Shown here piece after piece: positions 1-8,686 of a stretch of DNA of 44,073 nt (position 1 is the stretch's first letter; each line of letters begins with the position of its first letter). The DNA is taken from positions 1 through 44,073 of the forward strand of contig ASZJ01000080.1 of assembly GCA_000416275.1 (NCBI GenBank), read 5' to 3'. The DNA comes from Osedax symbiont Rs1 (GTDB taxonomy: Bacteria; Pseudomonadota; Gammaproteobacteria; Pseudomonadales; Balneatricaceae). Below the pieces are notes generated by a model. That model made no database searches. It had not been told where the DNA came from and was given only the letters and a program-made list of their open reading frames with translations. Made by a program: the position numbers and the translations under genes.

Positions 1-98
1 ATCACCTGCTAGAGAAATAGGTAACTAAATATATGACGTAGATCTAAAATTCAATTCAAATCGTAAAAATAATCCATTACACGGAAAGTTGATCATAA

Positions 99-809
99 AA
101 CGTTCGTGCGTTTGCCCTGATCAATGGTCTTGTATCTTCAATTCAGTCCATTTCGGATCAAACGAATCTACTGGCGTTAAACGCAGCTATTGAGGCGGCA
201 AGGGCAGGGGAAGCTGGGCGAGGTTTTTCTGTAGTCGCTGATGAAGTACGCGCTTTAGCAGGCAAGGCGTACGAAGCTAGCACTCAAATTGAAAATTTGG
301 TTCTCAAGGTGATCGCTCAAACTGACAAGATTAAATCTACTGTTGAAACGAATAAAAGTAGTGCTTTAGATGTATCGGCCTCTACCGAACAAATAGATCA
401 AGTTGTTAATGAGGTTTTAATTAATTCAAAAGACATGCAAGTTGTGATCGCAGATACATCTATTAAAGCATTTTTAGACACGGTGAAATTAGATCATGTT
501 GTTTGGAAAGGTAATATTTATAAATTTATTAGTGATAATAAGTTTGATGAATTACCAAATAAACATACCGAATGTAGATTGGGCAAGTGGTACTTTGAAG
601 GAGATGGCGCAAAATATTATAGTAAGCTCTCCTCATTTATAGAAATTAATAAGCATCATGAAAAAGTTCATGATTCAGGACGATCAGCAATAGAGTGTGG
701 AAAGAACAATGATCGACAAGGAATGACTGAACATTTAAATAATATGGAGATAGCTAGTTTACAAGTAACATGTGGACTAGATAAAATATTTGCGGAATAT
801 AAAGCATAG
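99..809 (+). pseudogene. 5'-truncated methyl-accepting chemotaxis protein with C-terminal CZB domain
   Basis: The open frame carries the cytoplasmic signalling tip of a chemoreceptor ([16 protein letters not shown], then [15 protein letters not shown] at about 170-260) followed by a short coiled coil and a CZB (chemoreceptor zinc-binding) domain. The CZB signature is visible: an early His in LDHVVWK, Cys in [10 protein letters not shown], and two His in HHEKVHDSG, the known 3His-1Cys zinc site. Sensor, membrane segments and HAMP domain are missing. The frame is closed by TAA at 96-98 and all three forward frames stop within the first 50 bases, so no N-terminal part exists in the window. No credible start with a ribosome binding site occurs before the signalling motif; the first usable codon (TTG 297) lies after it. 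The C-terminal stop is intact. I read it as a 5'-deleted relic; a frameshift with the N-terminal part left of the window is excluded only for the 98 bases I can see. Confidence 0.75.
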
Positions 810-919
810 TGATGAAATTAAACTAAGCAATGAACTGAATTTTTATATTTAAATATCGATATGAATTAAGTGTTTATATTGAACCTGAATCAGTGAGTTG
901 ACTAAATCAGGTAATACTC

Positions 920-1825
920 TCACATACTGTCCCAATAAGGTTGTTGCGTGAACTTTTCGGTTAAAAAGTCAATAAAGAGTCTGGCGCGTCGCGATAAATA
1001 TCGGGTTTGTGGGTAGACAGCATGCATGCCAGTGGTGAGTAGTTGGTGGTCATTTAAAATCGGCACTAACTGTTTACTGGCCAGCGATTCCCAGACGATA
1101 AAGCTGGGTAGATGGACTATACCATGACCAGCTATTGCCATTTCTTTGAGAAATATTCCATTATTAGCGGCTACTTTTGCATGCAACTCTACCTGGTGAC
1201 GCTTTTTTTGTGGGTCGATAATTAAAATACTTTGTTGGCCAGATATACCATACTGTAAAAATTGTTGCTTTTTCAGTCCGATAATATCCTGTGGCTCACC
1301 ATGCGTGTTTATGTAACCGGGGCTGGCACACAAGATGTGGCGAATGGGAGTTAGTTTTTTCGCCTGTAAGCTAGAGTCTTTAAGTTCTCCTATCCTGATC
1401 GCCAGCTCGTATCCCTCTTCGACTAAATCAACTTTACGATCAGAAAAATCAATCTGTAAGTTTAGTTTGGGATGCTCCAGAATGAATTGGTCGATGATCG
1501 CAGATAAATGCATTAGGCCAAAGGAATGGGGCAGGGCAATCCGCAAAGTGCCATCTAAAGTCGTGTTACTATCACTGGTTTGGCTATTAAGGGCACTGAC
1601 ATCATCGAGTATGGTGAGGGCCCGTTGGTAGTAAGCCCTGCCAGCATCTGTCAGGCTGGATTTACGGGTGGTTCGGATTAGAAGCTTAGTATTCAGCCTT
1701 GTTTCAAGATCGACTAAACGCCGACTGACCGCAGATTTTGCCAAACTCAATTGCGCTGCCGCTTTTCCTATCCCGCCGGCTTCAACAATCCGAATAAACA
1801 CTGCCATATCTTCTAGTTGTCCCAT
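920..1825 (-). CDS. LysR-family transcriptional regulator
   Basis: A 301-residue regulator with an N-terminal winged helix-turn-helix (about residues 5-65, including GGIGKAAAQLSLAKSAVSRR and LIRTTRKSSLTDAG) and a LysR substrate-binding domain (about 90-295). Length and layout are normal for the family. I chose ATG 1825 (MGQLEDMAVF) because GAGG lies about 6 bases upstream and family members begin with this LxDMAxFxxV pattern; an in-frame ATG at 1858 would add 11 residues with no family match. It diverges from the glutathionyl-hydroquinone reductase gene across a 268-base gap, the usual arrangement of a LysR activator and its target. The palindrome at 1867-1879 could be its own operator. The inducer is unknown; a quinone or electrophile would fit the neighbour but is inference. 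Confidence 0.9.
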   Translation of the reverse strand: MGQLEDMAVFIRIVEAGGIGKAAAQLSLAKSAVSRRLVDLETRLNTKLLIRTTRKSSLTDAGRAYYQRALTILDDVSALNSQTSDSNTTLDGTLRIALPHSFGLMHLSAIIDQFILEHPKLNLQIDFSDRKVDLVEEGYELAIRIGELKDSSLQAKKLTPIRHILCASPGYINTHGEPQDIIGLKKQQFLQYGISGQQSILIIDPQKKRHQVELHAKVAANNGIFLKEMAIAGHGIVHLPSFIVWESLASKQLVPILNDHQLLTTGMHAVYPQTRYLSRRARLFIDFLTEKFTQQPYWDSM

Positions 1826-1866
1826 AGCACCCTCAATATATTGTTCTAAAAATAGCAATTATTATT

Positions 1867-1879
1867 CCTGATTATCAGG
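1867..1879. promoter_or_regulatory. Perfect 13-bp palindrome, candidate LysR operator
   Basis: CCTGATTATCAGG is a perfect 6-1-6 palindrome 41 bases upstream of the LysR start, in the region shared with the divergent yqjG-like gene. LysR sites are usually partial dyads built on T-N11-A, so a compact perfect dyad here is a plausible autoregulatory site. The rest of the 1826-2093 gap shows no clear sigma-70 promoter to me. Confidence 0.4.
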
Positions 1880-2093
1880 GTTTGTTCGTAATATCGCAAC
1901 AGTTAACATGGCTGCATACAAACAAAGTAGCTAACAAAGATTTATATACGTTCTCTACAGTGAAGATTGATCCCGGGTCATTAAGTGAACTGCTAGCCAG
2001 ACACGGTCCTGCTGGATGAATATTCAAATCGAGCCAAACACCGTATTCAGCAATCACTATGCGGGTAAATGTTAACTAAGTTAAGGAATAAAT

Positions 2094-3080
2094 ATGGGAC
2101 TGTTAATCAATGGCAAATGGAGTAGCGCTTGGTATGACACTAAAGCCAATCAGGGTAAATTCGTGCGTAAAGATGCGCAGTTTCGCAACTGGGTGACGGC
2201 GGATGGCAGCGCGGGGCCCACCGGAAAAGGAGGCTTTAAAGCGGAGCCGGGGCGCTATCATTTGTATATCTCACTGGCCTGTCCCTGGGCACATCGCAGT
2301 TTGATTTTTAGAACTTTAAAAGGCTTAGAAGAGATGATTTCACTATCGGTGGTCAAGGCTTTTATGGGTACTGATGGCTGGAGTTTTGAGCCGGGGGATG
2401 GAGTGCTTGCCGACACTGTCAATGGCGTCAGTCATGTGCACCAGCTTTACACTTTGGCACAGGCAGATTACAGCGGACGGGTGACTATTCCTATTTTGTG
2501 GGATAAACACACCGATACTATCGTCAGTAATGAATCGGCAGACATTATCCGGATGTTGAATAGTGCCTTTGATGGTATAGGTGCAAAAGCGGGCGATTAT
2601 TATCCTCAAGCGCTTCGCGCTGCTATTGATGAGGTTAACGAACAGGTTTATCAGCATGTTAACAACGGCGTTTACCAGGCAGGCTTCGCCACGACTCAAA
2701 GTGCTTACAATCAGGCGGTAGTCAAAGTATTCAGTTGTTTAGACAGCCTAGAACAGCGCTTGAGCAAGCAGCGTTATTTGACCGGTAATTTACTCACCGA
2801 AGCGGATTGGCGATTATTTACCACCTTAATCCGTTTTGATGCTGTGTATGTCGGTCACTTTAAGTGCAATCTAAAGCGGATTGCAGATTACCCGGCGCTG
2901 AGTAATTATTTACGGGACTTATACCAGCGGCCGAAAATTGCTGAAACAGTCAATATAGAGCATATCAAAGCGCACTACTTCGGCTCTCACGAGACCATCA
3001 ACCCGACGCTAATTATTCCGCAGGGGCCTATTTTAGATTTTTCTCAGCCGCACAATCGCAGCGAGATTCTCTCTGTTTAG
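2094..3080 (+). CDS. yqjG: Glutathionyl-hydroquinone reductase (Xi-class GST)
   Basis: This 328-residue protein matches E. coli YqjG from end to end in length and motifs. These enzymes reduce glutathionyl-hydroquinones to hydroquinones, releasing GSSG, in the cytoplasm. The catalytic cysteine is in LACPWAHR (Cys63, the same position as in E. coli). The N-terminal FRNWVTADGSAGPTG, thioredoxin-like TIVSNESADIIRM and all-helical C-terminal part (ending in HYFGSHETINPT) are all present. The ATG at 2094 has AAGGA 9 bases upstream. It diverges from a LysR regulator; E. coli yqjG also lies near a LysR gene (yhaJ), though this regulator is not an obvious YhaJ relative. It converges with the SulP gene downstream. 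Identification is firm; induction by quinones is inferred. Confidence 0.95.
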   Translation: MGLLINGKWSSAWYDTKANQGKFVRKDAQFRNWVTADGSAGPTGKGGFKAEPGRYHLYISLACPWAHRSLIFRTLKGLEEMISLSVVKAFMGTDGWSFEPGDGVLADTVNGVSHVHQLYTLAQADYSGRVTIPILWDKHTDTIVSNESADIIRMLNSAFDGIGAKAGDYYPQALRAAIDEVNEQVYQHVNNGVYQAGFATTQSAYNQAVVKVFSCLDSLEQRLSKQRYLTGNLLTEADWRLFTTLIRFDAVYVGHFKCNLKRIADYPALSNYLRDLYQRPKIAETVNIEHIKAHYFGSHETINPTLIIPQGPILDFSQPHNRSEILSV

Positions 3081-3138
3081 CCAGTTCCACTGTTCTGCGC
3101 CAGAGCGGTGAGCTACAGAGCTAAGATGGACAGTGAAC

Positions 3139-3175
3139 CGGCTTTTAACTTGTTTGGTTGACAGGCTAAAAGCCG
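3139..3175. terminator. Inverted repeat between convergent genes, possible bidirectional terminator
   Basis: CGGCTTTTA (3139-3147) and TAAAAGCCG (3167-3175) form a perfect 9-bp stem with a 19-base loop between the stop codons of the yqjG-like and SulP genes. There is no long T run on either side, so it is at best a weak terminator. A second imperfect stem (GTTC-C-ACTGT with ACAGTGAAC) lies just to the left. Confidence 0.4.
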
Positions 3176-3186
3176 AGCAGCTTAAA

Positions 3187-4899
3187 TTATTTAGGCTGGG
3201 CTTTTAGATGTTGCCAGGCGTCAAATTGACTGAGAAAAACCTGCCCGGTTTGCTGCTCGAAAAAATGGCTGCGCTGCAGTCTGTCCATCACCGGGCCTTT
3301 TACTTCTGATAAGTGAAACTTAACTTGGCTGTCTTTGAGCAGTGAGTTGATCGCCTCTAAGCTCTCTAATGCCGATGCATCAATAAAATTAACCGCCGGG
3401 CACATTAGTACTAGATGTTTAATGTGTGGGCTCTTTGCCACTAAGTCGTACACTCTATCCTCCAAATATCGGGCGTTGATAAAGTATAAGCTCTCGTCAA
3501 TCCGCAACGTTATAATCGAAGGGTCTGTTTGCACTTGATGACGATCTACATTTCTAAAGTGTTCAGAGCCTGTGACTAAACCTACCTCGGCACTATGCGG
3601 CTTACTAGTGCGATATAGATACAGTAAGATCGATAGCGCCACCCCTAAAATAATACCCAGTTCTACGCCGTGGCTGAGGGTGAAAATAATGGTGATCAAC
3701 ATAGCGGCGAAATCACTGCGAGAATACGCCCAAGTACGTTTTAATGCGCTTAAATCCACCAGTGACAACACCGCGACAATAATCGTCGCCGCGAGGGTTG
3801 CCTTGGGCAGGAAAAAGATTAGAGGGGTTAAAAATATGGTGGCTAAAGCGATGCCTGCAGCGGCATAAGCACCGGCCGCTGGGGTTTGTGCACCGGCATC
3901 AAAATTGACCACCGAGCGGGAAAATCCACCAGTGACTGGCAATCCCCCGGAAATTGCCGAGCCTATGTTGGCCGCACCCAGCCCGATTAGCTCTTGATTG
4001 GGAGCTATTCGCTGGCGGCGTTTTGCCGCTAAGGTCTGGGCAACGGAAACCGACTCGACAAAACCAATAACACTGATGATCAGTGCTGAACTGAGTAATT
4101 GCTGCCAAAGTTGCAGGTCAAATTCAGGGAGCGCTATGCTGGGTAATCCTTGTGGTATACGACCAACTACCGCGACACCTTCTGTGGTTAAGTTAAATCC
4201 CCAGGTAACTAAAATGGTGACGGCAATCGCTAAAACGGGGCCGGTTTTGGCTAAAATGGCGGCCAGTGACTCCGATAACTTTAGGTGAATAAGCAGTGGC
4301 TTAAAGGAGTGGCGTACCCAAAATAAGAAGATCGTGGTGCCACTGCCGATAAGCAAAGTAATGATATTTATATTACTCAGCTGTAAATATAGTGAGTGGA
4401 GTATTTCGATGAGATTGTGGCCATCACTACTGACGCCGAATATATGTTTTAACTGGCTGGCAGCAATGATTAAACCGGCCGCGGTGATGAAGCCAGATAT
4501 GACCGGATGGCTGAGTAAATTAGCCAGCAAACCGAGCTTAAGAATGCCCATTAAAATCAGCATTACCCCCGACATGAAGGCCAATGCTATAGCCGCCGCT
4601 AGGTATTGTGCATCATTGGCTAAATTCAATTGGCTGATCGCCGCCCCCGTCATCAGCGAAATAACCGCTACTGGACCGACCGATAAAGCGCGGCTAGTGC
4701 CGAACACCGTATAGGCGAGTAGCGGTAAGATGCTTGCGTATAAACCCACTTCTGCAGGGAGCCCTGCAAGCAGGGCATAGGCAAGAGACTGCGGGATTAA
4801 CATCACGGTGACGATGATTGCCGCGACTAAATCACTGCTTAGCGCCGCGCTATCATATCTTTTTCGCCATTCTAAAATGGGAAAATACTGTTTTAACAT
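3187..4899 (-). CDS. SulP/SLC26-family anion permease with STAS domain
   Basis: A 570-residue inner-membrane transporter. The N-terminal 420 residues are strongly hydrophobic with the SulP signature near the start (DLVAAIIVTVMLIPQSLAYA, then GLPAEVGLYASI) and a conserved GLPVTGGFSRSVVNFDAGAQ stretch. A cytoplasmic STAS domain follows (about 455-560, with VNFIDASALESL). Family members move sulfate, bicarbonate, chloride or dicarboxylates, so the substrate is not proven. Its place directly downstream of the SQR and persulfide dioxygenase genes, on the same strand, suggests export or uptake of sulfate, sulfite or thiosulfate produced by sulfide oxidation. The gap to the SQR gene is 134 bases, so a separate promoter is possible. 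The ATG at 4899 has only a weak ribosome binding site (AGGT). Confidence 0.92.
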   Translation of the reverse strand: MLKQYFPILEWRKRYDSAALSSDLVAAIIVTVMLIPQSLAYALLAGLPAEVGLYASILPLLAYTVFGTSRALSVGPVAVISLMTGAAISQLNLANDAQYLAAAIALAFMSGVMLILMGILKLGLLANLLSHPVISGFITAAGLIIAASQLKHIFGVSSDGHNLIEILHSLYLQLSNINIITLLIGSGTTIFLFWVRHSFKPLLIHLKLSESLAAILAKTGPVLAIAVTILVTWGFNLTTEGVAVVGRIPQGLPSIALPEFDLQLWQQLLSSALIISVIGFVESVSVAQTLAAKRRQRIAPNQELIGLGAANIGSAISGGLPVTGGFSRSVVNFDAGAQTPAAGAYAAAGIALATIFLTPLIFFLPKATLAATIIVAVLSLVDLSALKRTWAYSRSDFAAMLITIIFTLSHGVELGIILGVALSILLYLYRTSKPHSAEVGLVTGSEHFRNVDRHQVQTDPSIITLRIDESLYFINARYLEDRVYDLVAKSPHIKHLVLMCPAVNFIDASALESLEAINSLLKDSQVKFHLSEVKGPVMDRLQRSHFFEQQTGQVFLSQFDAWQHLKAQPK

Positions 4900-5033
4900 A
4901 AAAAACCTGTGGGTGATTAGATAGACTTAGTGCTTGCTAGCCAATGGCTTTCTAACTAGCTAATGGCGAGCTTTGGCACTGTCTTTCAGTCAATTTTTGT
5001 CGCCGCTATCGACTGTTTAATGTTTAGCTGCAT

Positions 5034-6758
5034 TCAGTCGGTTTTTTTATTGGGTGTAACCAGCCACTCTCTGCCTTTAAGCATCGCATTCCAATAGATC
5101 CAAGGCAGTAATTTTTCCTTTAATAGCCAGGCTAATTTAGAAGGTTTTTTGCCATCGATTAACCACAGTGGCAAGGTAGGTAATAATTTCCCGCCATAGC
5201 CAAATTCAGCCAGTACTATTTTTCCTCTCTGCACCGTTAATGGACAGGAGCCATAGCCATCATAGCTAGCGGTGAGGGATTGATTGTTTAACAGTGCGGT
5301 TAAGTTTTCAGCGATCACCGGCGCCTGTTTTCTAACCGCCGCTGCGGTTTTAGCATTGGCGGTGTTATTGGCATCTCCTATCCCAAAAATATTGACATAT
5401 TTTTTGTGCTGTAGTGTTTCAGGGTTTATATCTACCCAGCCAGCGGCGTCGGCTAGAGGACTTTCGCTTATAAACTCTGGTGGTTTTTGTACCGGGCAAA
5501 CGTGCAGCATATCGAAAGACTTTTGAATTTCTTGGATATTTCCCTCGCTATCTTTTACTGCAAAAGTAGCAAGTTGCCTAGGCCCATCAACTTTGATTAG
5601 ATTTTGCGAAAAACTCAGTTGAATCTGGTATTTTTCAATGTAGGTCATCAGGGCCGGTACGTAGTCCGCGACGCCAAACAGTACCGGGCCCGCGTTGCAA
5701 AATTCAACTTCTATATTTTTCAAACGTGACTTATCCAGCCATTGTGAACAAGCTAGATACATGGCTTTTTGTGGGGCTCCTGCACACTTGATAGGCATTG
5801 GAGGCTGGGTGAATATGGCTTTTCCACTATGAGTAGATTGCACTAGTTGCCAGGTATAAGGAGCTAAATCATGACGATAATTGGAGGTGACACCATTGCT
5901 TCCTAGGGCTGCTTCTAAGCCTTCGATCGCCCCCCAGTCTATGCTTAAACCCGGTGCTACAATTAGGTAGTCATAGACGATGATCTCTCCATCGCTCAAC
6001 ACTACCAGGTTATTTTCTGGCTCAAAGTGAGTGACTTTTGTTTGATACCACTGCGCGCGATCAGGCATGACGTCAATCATCTTTCGCTGAGTATCTGCAG
6101 CGTCAAAAATCCCCCCACCGACCATCGTCCAGCCCGGTTGATAGTAGTGTTCAGAGGCTGGCTCGACGATGCCAATATCTAACTTTTGATTTCGTTTTAA
6201 CAAACTAGACGCCACTGCTTGACCGCCGGCACCACCGCCAATAATTAAGACTTTATGCGAGCCAACTTGTTTTCTAATATACGGCTTGGCAGTCGATCCT
6301 GCTGCTGTCGACTGTGGGTCTTGGTGTTTGTGCTCAGAGTTTTTTAGAGCCAAAATCCGCTCACTTAATTTAGTCACGTCGTAACCTGCGGTGCTTGCAC
6401 TGGCAATAATCTGCTCTAGGTCAGTTGTTCCCGCCTGGCTTAAAGCCCAAAGGTTGGTGCTGCGCGTACCAGTGCGACAGTAAGCCAACATAGGTGACGT
6501 CGCCTCATCTAGCAGCTGACCAAATTGCAGTGCTTGCTGATCACTAAAAGATTTAGGATTTACCGGTAAGTAGTGCCATTTAATACCTAGGCTTTCGCAG
6601 GCGGTGCGCATTTCATCACTGTTTGGCTGGTCTTCTCCCTCTTGGTCAGGTCGATTACAAATGACGGTTTTAAAACCGGCGTCGACCAGTTGTTGAATAT
6701 CTGTAGCGTTAAGCTGTGGGCTGACGCTTAAAGAAGAAGTCAGTTGATGAATTTCCAT
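5034..6758 (-). CDS. sqr: DUF442 (rhodanese/phosphatase-like) domain fused to type II sulfide:quinone oxidoreductase
   Basis: A 574-residue two-domain protein. Residues 1-135 form a DUF442/TIGR01244 domain with the reactive loop CRTGTRS (Cys94, Arg99; a CX4R loop as in rhodaneses). Residues about 165-574 form a flavoprotein with the FAD-binding GGGAGG (174-179) and the two redox cysteines of type II SQR, Cys325 in PIKCAGAPQK and Cys505 in YGSCPLT, spaced like Cys201 and Cys379 of human SQOR. SQR oxidises sulfide, passes electrons to quinone at the membrane and leaves a persulfide on an acceptor such as glutathione. The fused domain may accept or transfer that sulfur (inference). ATG 6758 is preceded by GGAG; a TTG at 6770 is less likely because it overlaps that site. 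It sits between the persulfide dioxygenase and SulP genes on one strand. Confidence 0.93.
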   Translation of the reverse strand: MEIHQLTSSLSVSPQLNATDIQQLVDAGFKTVICNRPDQEGEDQPNSDEMRTACESLGIKWHYLPVNPKSFSDQQALQFGQLLDEATSPMLAYCRTGTRSTNLWALSQAGTTDLEQIIASASTAGYDVTKLSERILALKNSEHKHQDPQSTAAGSTAKPYIRKQVGSHKVLIIGGGAGGQAVASSLLKRNQKLDIGIVEPASEHYYQPGWTMVGGGIFDAADTQRKMIDVMPDRAQWYQTKVTHFEPENNLVVLSDGEIIVYDYLIVAPGLSIDWGAIEGLEAALGSNGVTSNYRHDLAPYTWQLVQSTHSGKAIFTQPPMPIKCAGAPQKAMYLACSQWLDKSRLKNIEVEFCNAGPVLFGVADYVPALMTYIEKYQIQLSFSQNLIKVDGPRQLATFAVKDSEGNIQEIQKSFDMLHVCPVQKPPEFISESPLADAAGWVDINPETLQHKKYVNIFGIGDANNTANAKTAAAVRKQAPVIAENLTALLNNQSLTASYDGYGSCPLTVQRGKIVLAEFGYGGKLLPTLPLWLIDGKKPSKLAWLLKEKLLPWIYWNAMLKGREWLVTPNKKTD

Positions 6759-6945
6759 TGCATGCTCCAAAATAGCGGTAAATGTGGTATGGATTGGCTG
6801 TTGATCTAATCCTAGCTGTCAAATTAGCTCAATTTATCTTAAATGACTGCAGCTTGTGCAGCTCTATAAATACAGTGACAAACGTCGAAAAATTCGGTTT
6901 TATACTATTATTTGTGCAGCGTTGGTCGCTAAGTCCGATTGCTGG

Positions 6946-7848
6946 TTAAAATAAGTTTACCGGAATTTTCAGATAAATTTGACCGTTGTCATCTGCGGGC
7001 GGCATGTTGCCAGCGCGGATATTGACTTGTACAGCGGGTAAAATAAGTTGCGGCATTTTTAAGGTGCTATCTCGCTCACTGCGCATTTTCACAAATTGAC
7101 TTTGAGTGGCGTGTTGACCTACATGTACATTGTGTTCTCGCTGTTCAGCAACACTGGTTTGATAGGCAAATTCATCCCTGCCTGGTGCCTTGTAGTCATG
7201 GCACATAAAGAGTCGAGTTTGATCAGCTAAACTAAAAATCTTTTGGATGGATTGGTAGAGTTCTGCGGCGTCTCCGCCGGGGAAATCGCAGCGCGCTGTT
7301 CCGTAATCCGGCATAAAGAGCGTGTCGCCAACAAAGACTGCGTCACCAAAGACGTAGCTCATACAAGCAGGTGTGTGGCCGGGAGTATGCATCGCATAGC
7401 CGGTAATATTACCTAATTGAATGGTTTCATTATCGACAAATAATTTACAAAATTGCTCTCCTTCGCAGCGCATATCTCCCTGGGCGTTGAAAGCTTTGCT
7501 AAAGGTTAGTTGCACGTCAGTAACTAGTGATCCAATGCCAATGCTCGCCCCCGTTCGCTCTTTTAAATAAGGCGCTGCTGAAATGTGGTCTGCATGCACG
7601 TGGGTTTCTAAGATCCACTGAACTTGTAATTTGTTATTTTCAATAAAGTGCAAGATTTTGTCGGCAGCAGCGAAAGAAGTGCTACCTGAGGCGTAGTCGA
7701 AATCCAAAACAGAATCGATAATGACACACTGTTTGGTCTCAACGTCTTCTACTACATAGCTAAAGGTAAAAGTCGCTTGGTCAAAAAATGCAGTGACTTT
7801 TGCTGCTGAGGTTTTAGATTGGGTAACTGGCGCTGTAGTAGCTTGCAT
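6946..7848 (-). CDS. ETHE1/Blh-type persulfide dioxygenase (MBL fold)
   Basis: A 300-residue metallo-beta-lactamase-fold protein. The HxHxDH motif (ETHVHADH, His83-His88), His158 in TPGHTPACMSY and Asp175 in VGDTLFMPDYGTARCDFPGG correspond to the mononuclear iron ligands of ETHE1 (His79, His135, Asp154 in human). The C-terminal EFAYQTSVAEQREHNVHV is typical of the bacterial Blh subgroup. The enzyme oxidises glutathione persulfide to sulfite and glutathione in the cytoplasm. It is first in a three-gene minus-strand group (this gene, SQR fusion, SulP), so the path reads sulfide to persulfide to sulfite, then perhaps export. The gap to SQR is 187 bases, so one transcript is likely but not certain. 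Many such groups have an ArsR/BigR-type repressor gene beside them; none is seen here. Confidence 0.93.
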   Translation of the reverse strand: MQATTAPVTQSKTSAAKVTAFFDQATFTFSYVVEDVETKQCVIIDSVLDFDYASGSTSFAAADKILHFIENNKLQVQWILETHVHADHISAAPYLKERTGASIGIGSLVTDVQLTFSKAFNAQGDMRCEGEQFCKLFVDNETIQLGNITGYAMHTPGHTPACMSYVFGDAVFVGDTLFMPDYGTARCDFPGGDAAELYQSIQKIFSLADQTRLFMCHDYKAPGRDEFAYQTSVAEQREHNVHVGQHATQSQFVKMRSERDSTLKMPQLILPAVQVNIRAGNMPPADDNGQIYLKIPVNLF

Positions 7849-8383
7849 AACAAAACACTCGGTTATATTTTTTAGTTATAAGATTATAACAATATTGAAT
7901 ATAGATATATTAAATCTTTCTTAATGATAGTCAACTTAAATTATTTATAGATAATATTGGTGTGCAATGACCCAGGCTTTCAAGTTGTTTAATAATAGAG
8001 TAGCTGCGTTGTGCTTAAATTCAATCGTTTAAGTCGCAGTTCAGAAACGTAGCTGTTCGCTCTTATATGTTTGAAGTATGTGCTATTCTCAGAGCCTATA
8101 GGGCTTAACAATAGTCTACTTTTTCTCGCTGTGATTGGTCAAGTCTGTCAGGCGTCTGAGGTATCGCTAGATAAAAGCTCGGTGTCTAAAGTTAATAAGT
8201 TGATTGGTTTTTACTGGCTTGAGTCGATCGAGAATTTTAGTTGGATTTTTACGCTCAAGCGCTGCATCTAGCTTGAAATATTTAGCTCTAAGTGGAATAA
8301 TTCTGCGCAGTTTGAGTGCTGGGCTAAAGTTTTCTGGATTTAAGAAAAACCGACAGCCGCAATATTATTGATGGAGACTATGG
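7849..8383. other. 535-base gap holding the sulfide-group promoter region; one weak AT-rich dyad
   Basis: The region is AT-rich next to the persulfide dioxygenase start. AATAT (7890-7894) and ATATT (7906-7910) form a 5-bp dyad around an 11-base spacer, a possible repressor site but too short to be convincing. A 66-codon frame from TTG 8071 has a hydrophobic stretch that looks like a signal peptide but no ribosome binding site, and I do not call it. No tRNA or strong hairpin is visible. Confidence 0.4.
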
Positions 8384-8617
8384 TTGAGCGACAAGCAAAT
8401 GGCTGCCTTATATTTGGAATTGGTCGGTATGTATGAAGAAGAACACCCTGCTGTATCTGCAGATGTTGTCGCCGATAGACATCTAATTATGGCCGAAAAA
8501 ATTGAGGCAGGTGAGTTAACCAAGCAGGATATGCAATTGATAACACCAATTTTTGCCTATGGACATATAGATGTTCAGCAGTGCTTAACGGTCAAAAAAC
8601 GCTTTATTTGGTTTTAA
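8384..8617 (+). CDS. Small acidic hypothetical protein
   Basis: A 77-codon frame starting with TTG at 8384, with GGAG at 8373-8376, seven bases upstream. The translation is rich in Glu, Asp and Ala in its first 55 residues (for example MYEEEHPAVSADVVADRH and KIEAGELTKQDMQLI) and reads like a helical soluble protein; the last 15 residues turn basic and aromatic. I recognise no family. An overlapping ATG at 8380 in another frame stops after a short run. A perfect 13-bp inverted repeat begins 3 bases after its stop codon, which fits a transcript end. Codon use is unremarkable. Could be a real small gene or the tail of a decayed one. Confidence 0.45.
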   Translation: MSDKQMAALYLELVGMYEEEHPAVSADVVADRHLIMAEKIEAGELTKQDMQLITPIFAYGHIDVQQCLTVKKRFIWF

Positions 8618-8620
8618 AGC

Positions 8621-8653
8621 TTAGCTCGATATTCCCAGCGAATATCGAGCTAA
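8621..8653. terminator. Perfect 13-bp inverted repeat between convergent genes
   Basis: TTAGCTCGATATT (8621-8633), a 7-base loop, and AATATCGAGCTAA (8641-8653) form a perfect stem. It lies between the small plus-strand gene and the stop of the 1007-residue minus-strand gene. Two more perfect hairpins follow: 8665-8683 (8-bp stem, 3-base loop) and 8681-8700 (7-bp stem spanning the stop codon of the minus-strand gene). No long T run follows on either strand, so the termination role is inferred from position. Confidence 0.5.
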
Positions 8654-8686
8654 TACAGCAGCTTCTAAACAGTCTCTGTTTAGCGT

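Noticed and set aside
1875..2057. 60-codon minus-strand frame in the LysR-yqjG divergent region
   Set aside because: Runs through the expected promoter region, no ribosome binding site seen and no protein-family features.
7890..7910. AT-rich dyad as a BigR/SqrR-type operator for the sulfide genes
   Set aside because: Only 5 bp per arm in a very AT-rich stretch, which occurs easily by chance, and no such repressor gene is nearby.
8071..8271. 66-codon frame with a signal-peptide-like stretch
   Set aside because: TTG start without a ribosome binding site, no recognised family, and AT-rich intergenic composition.
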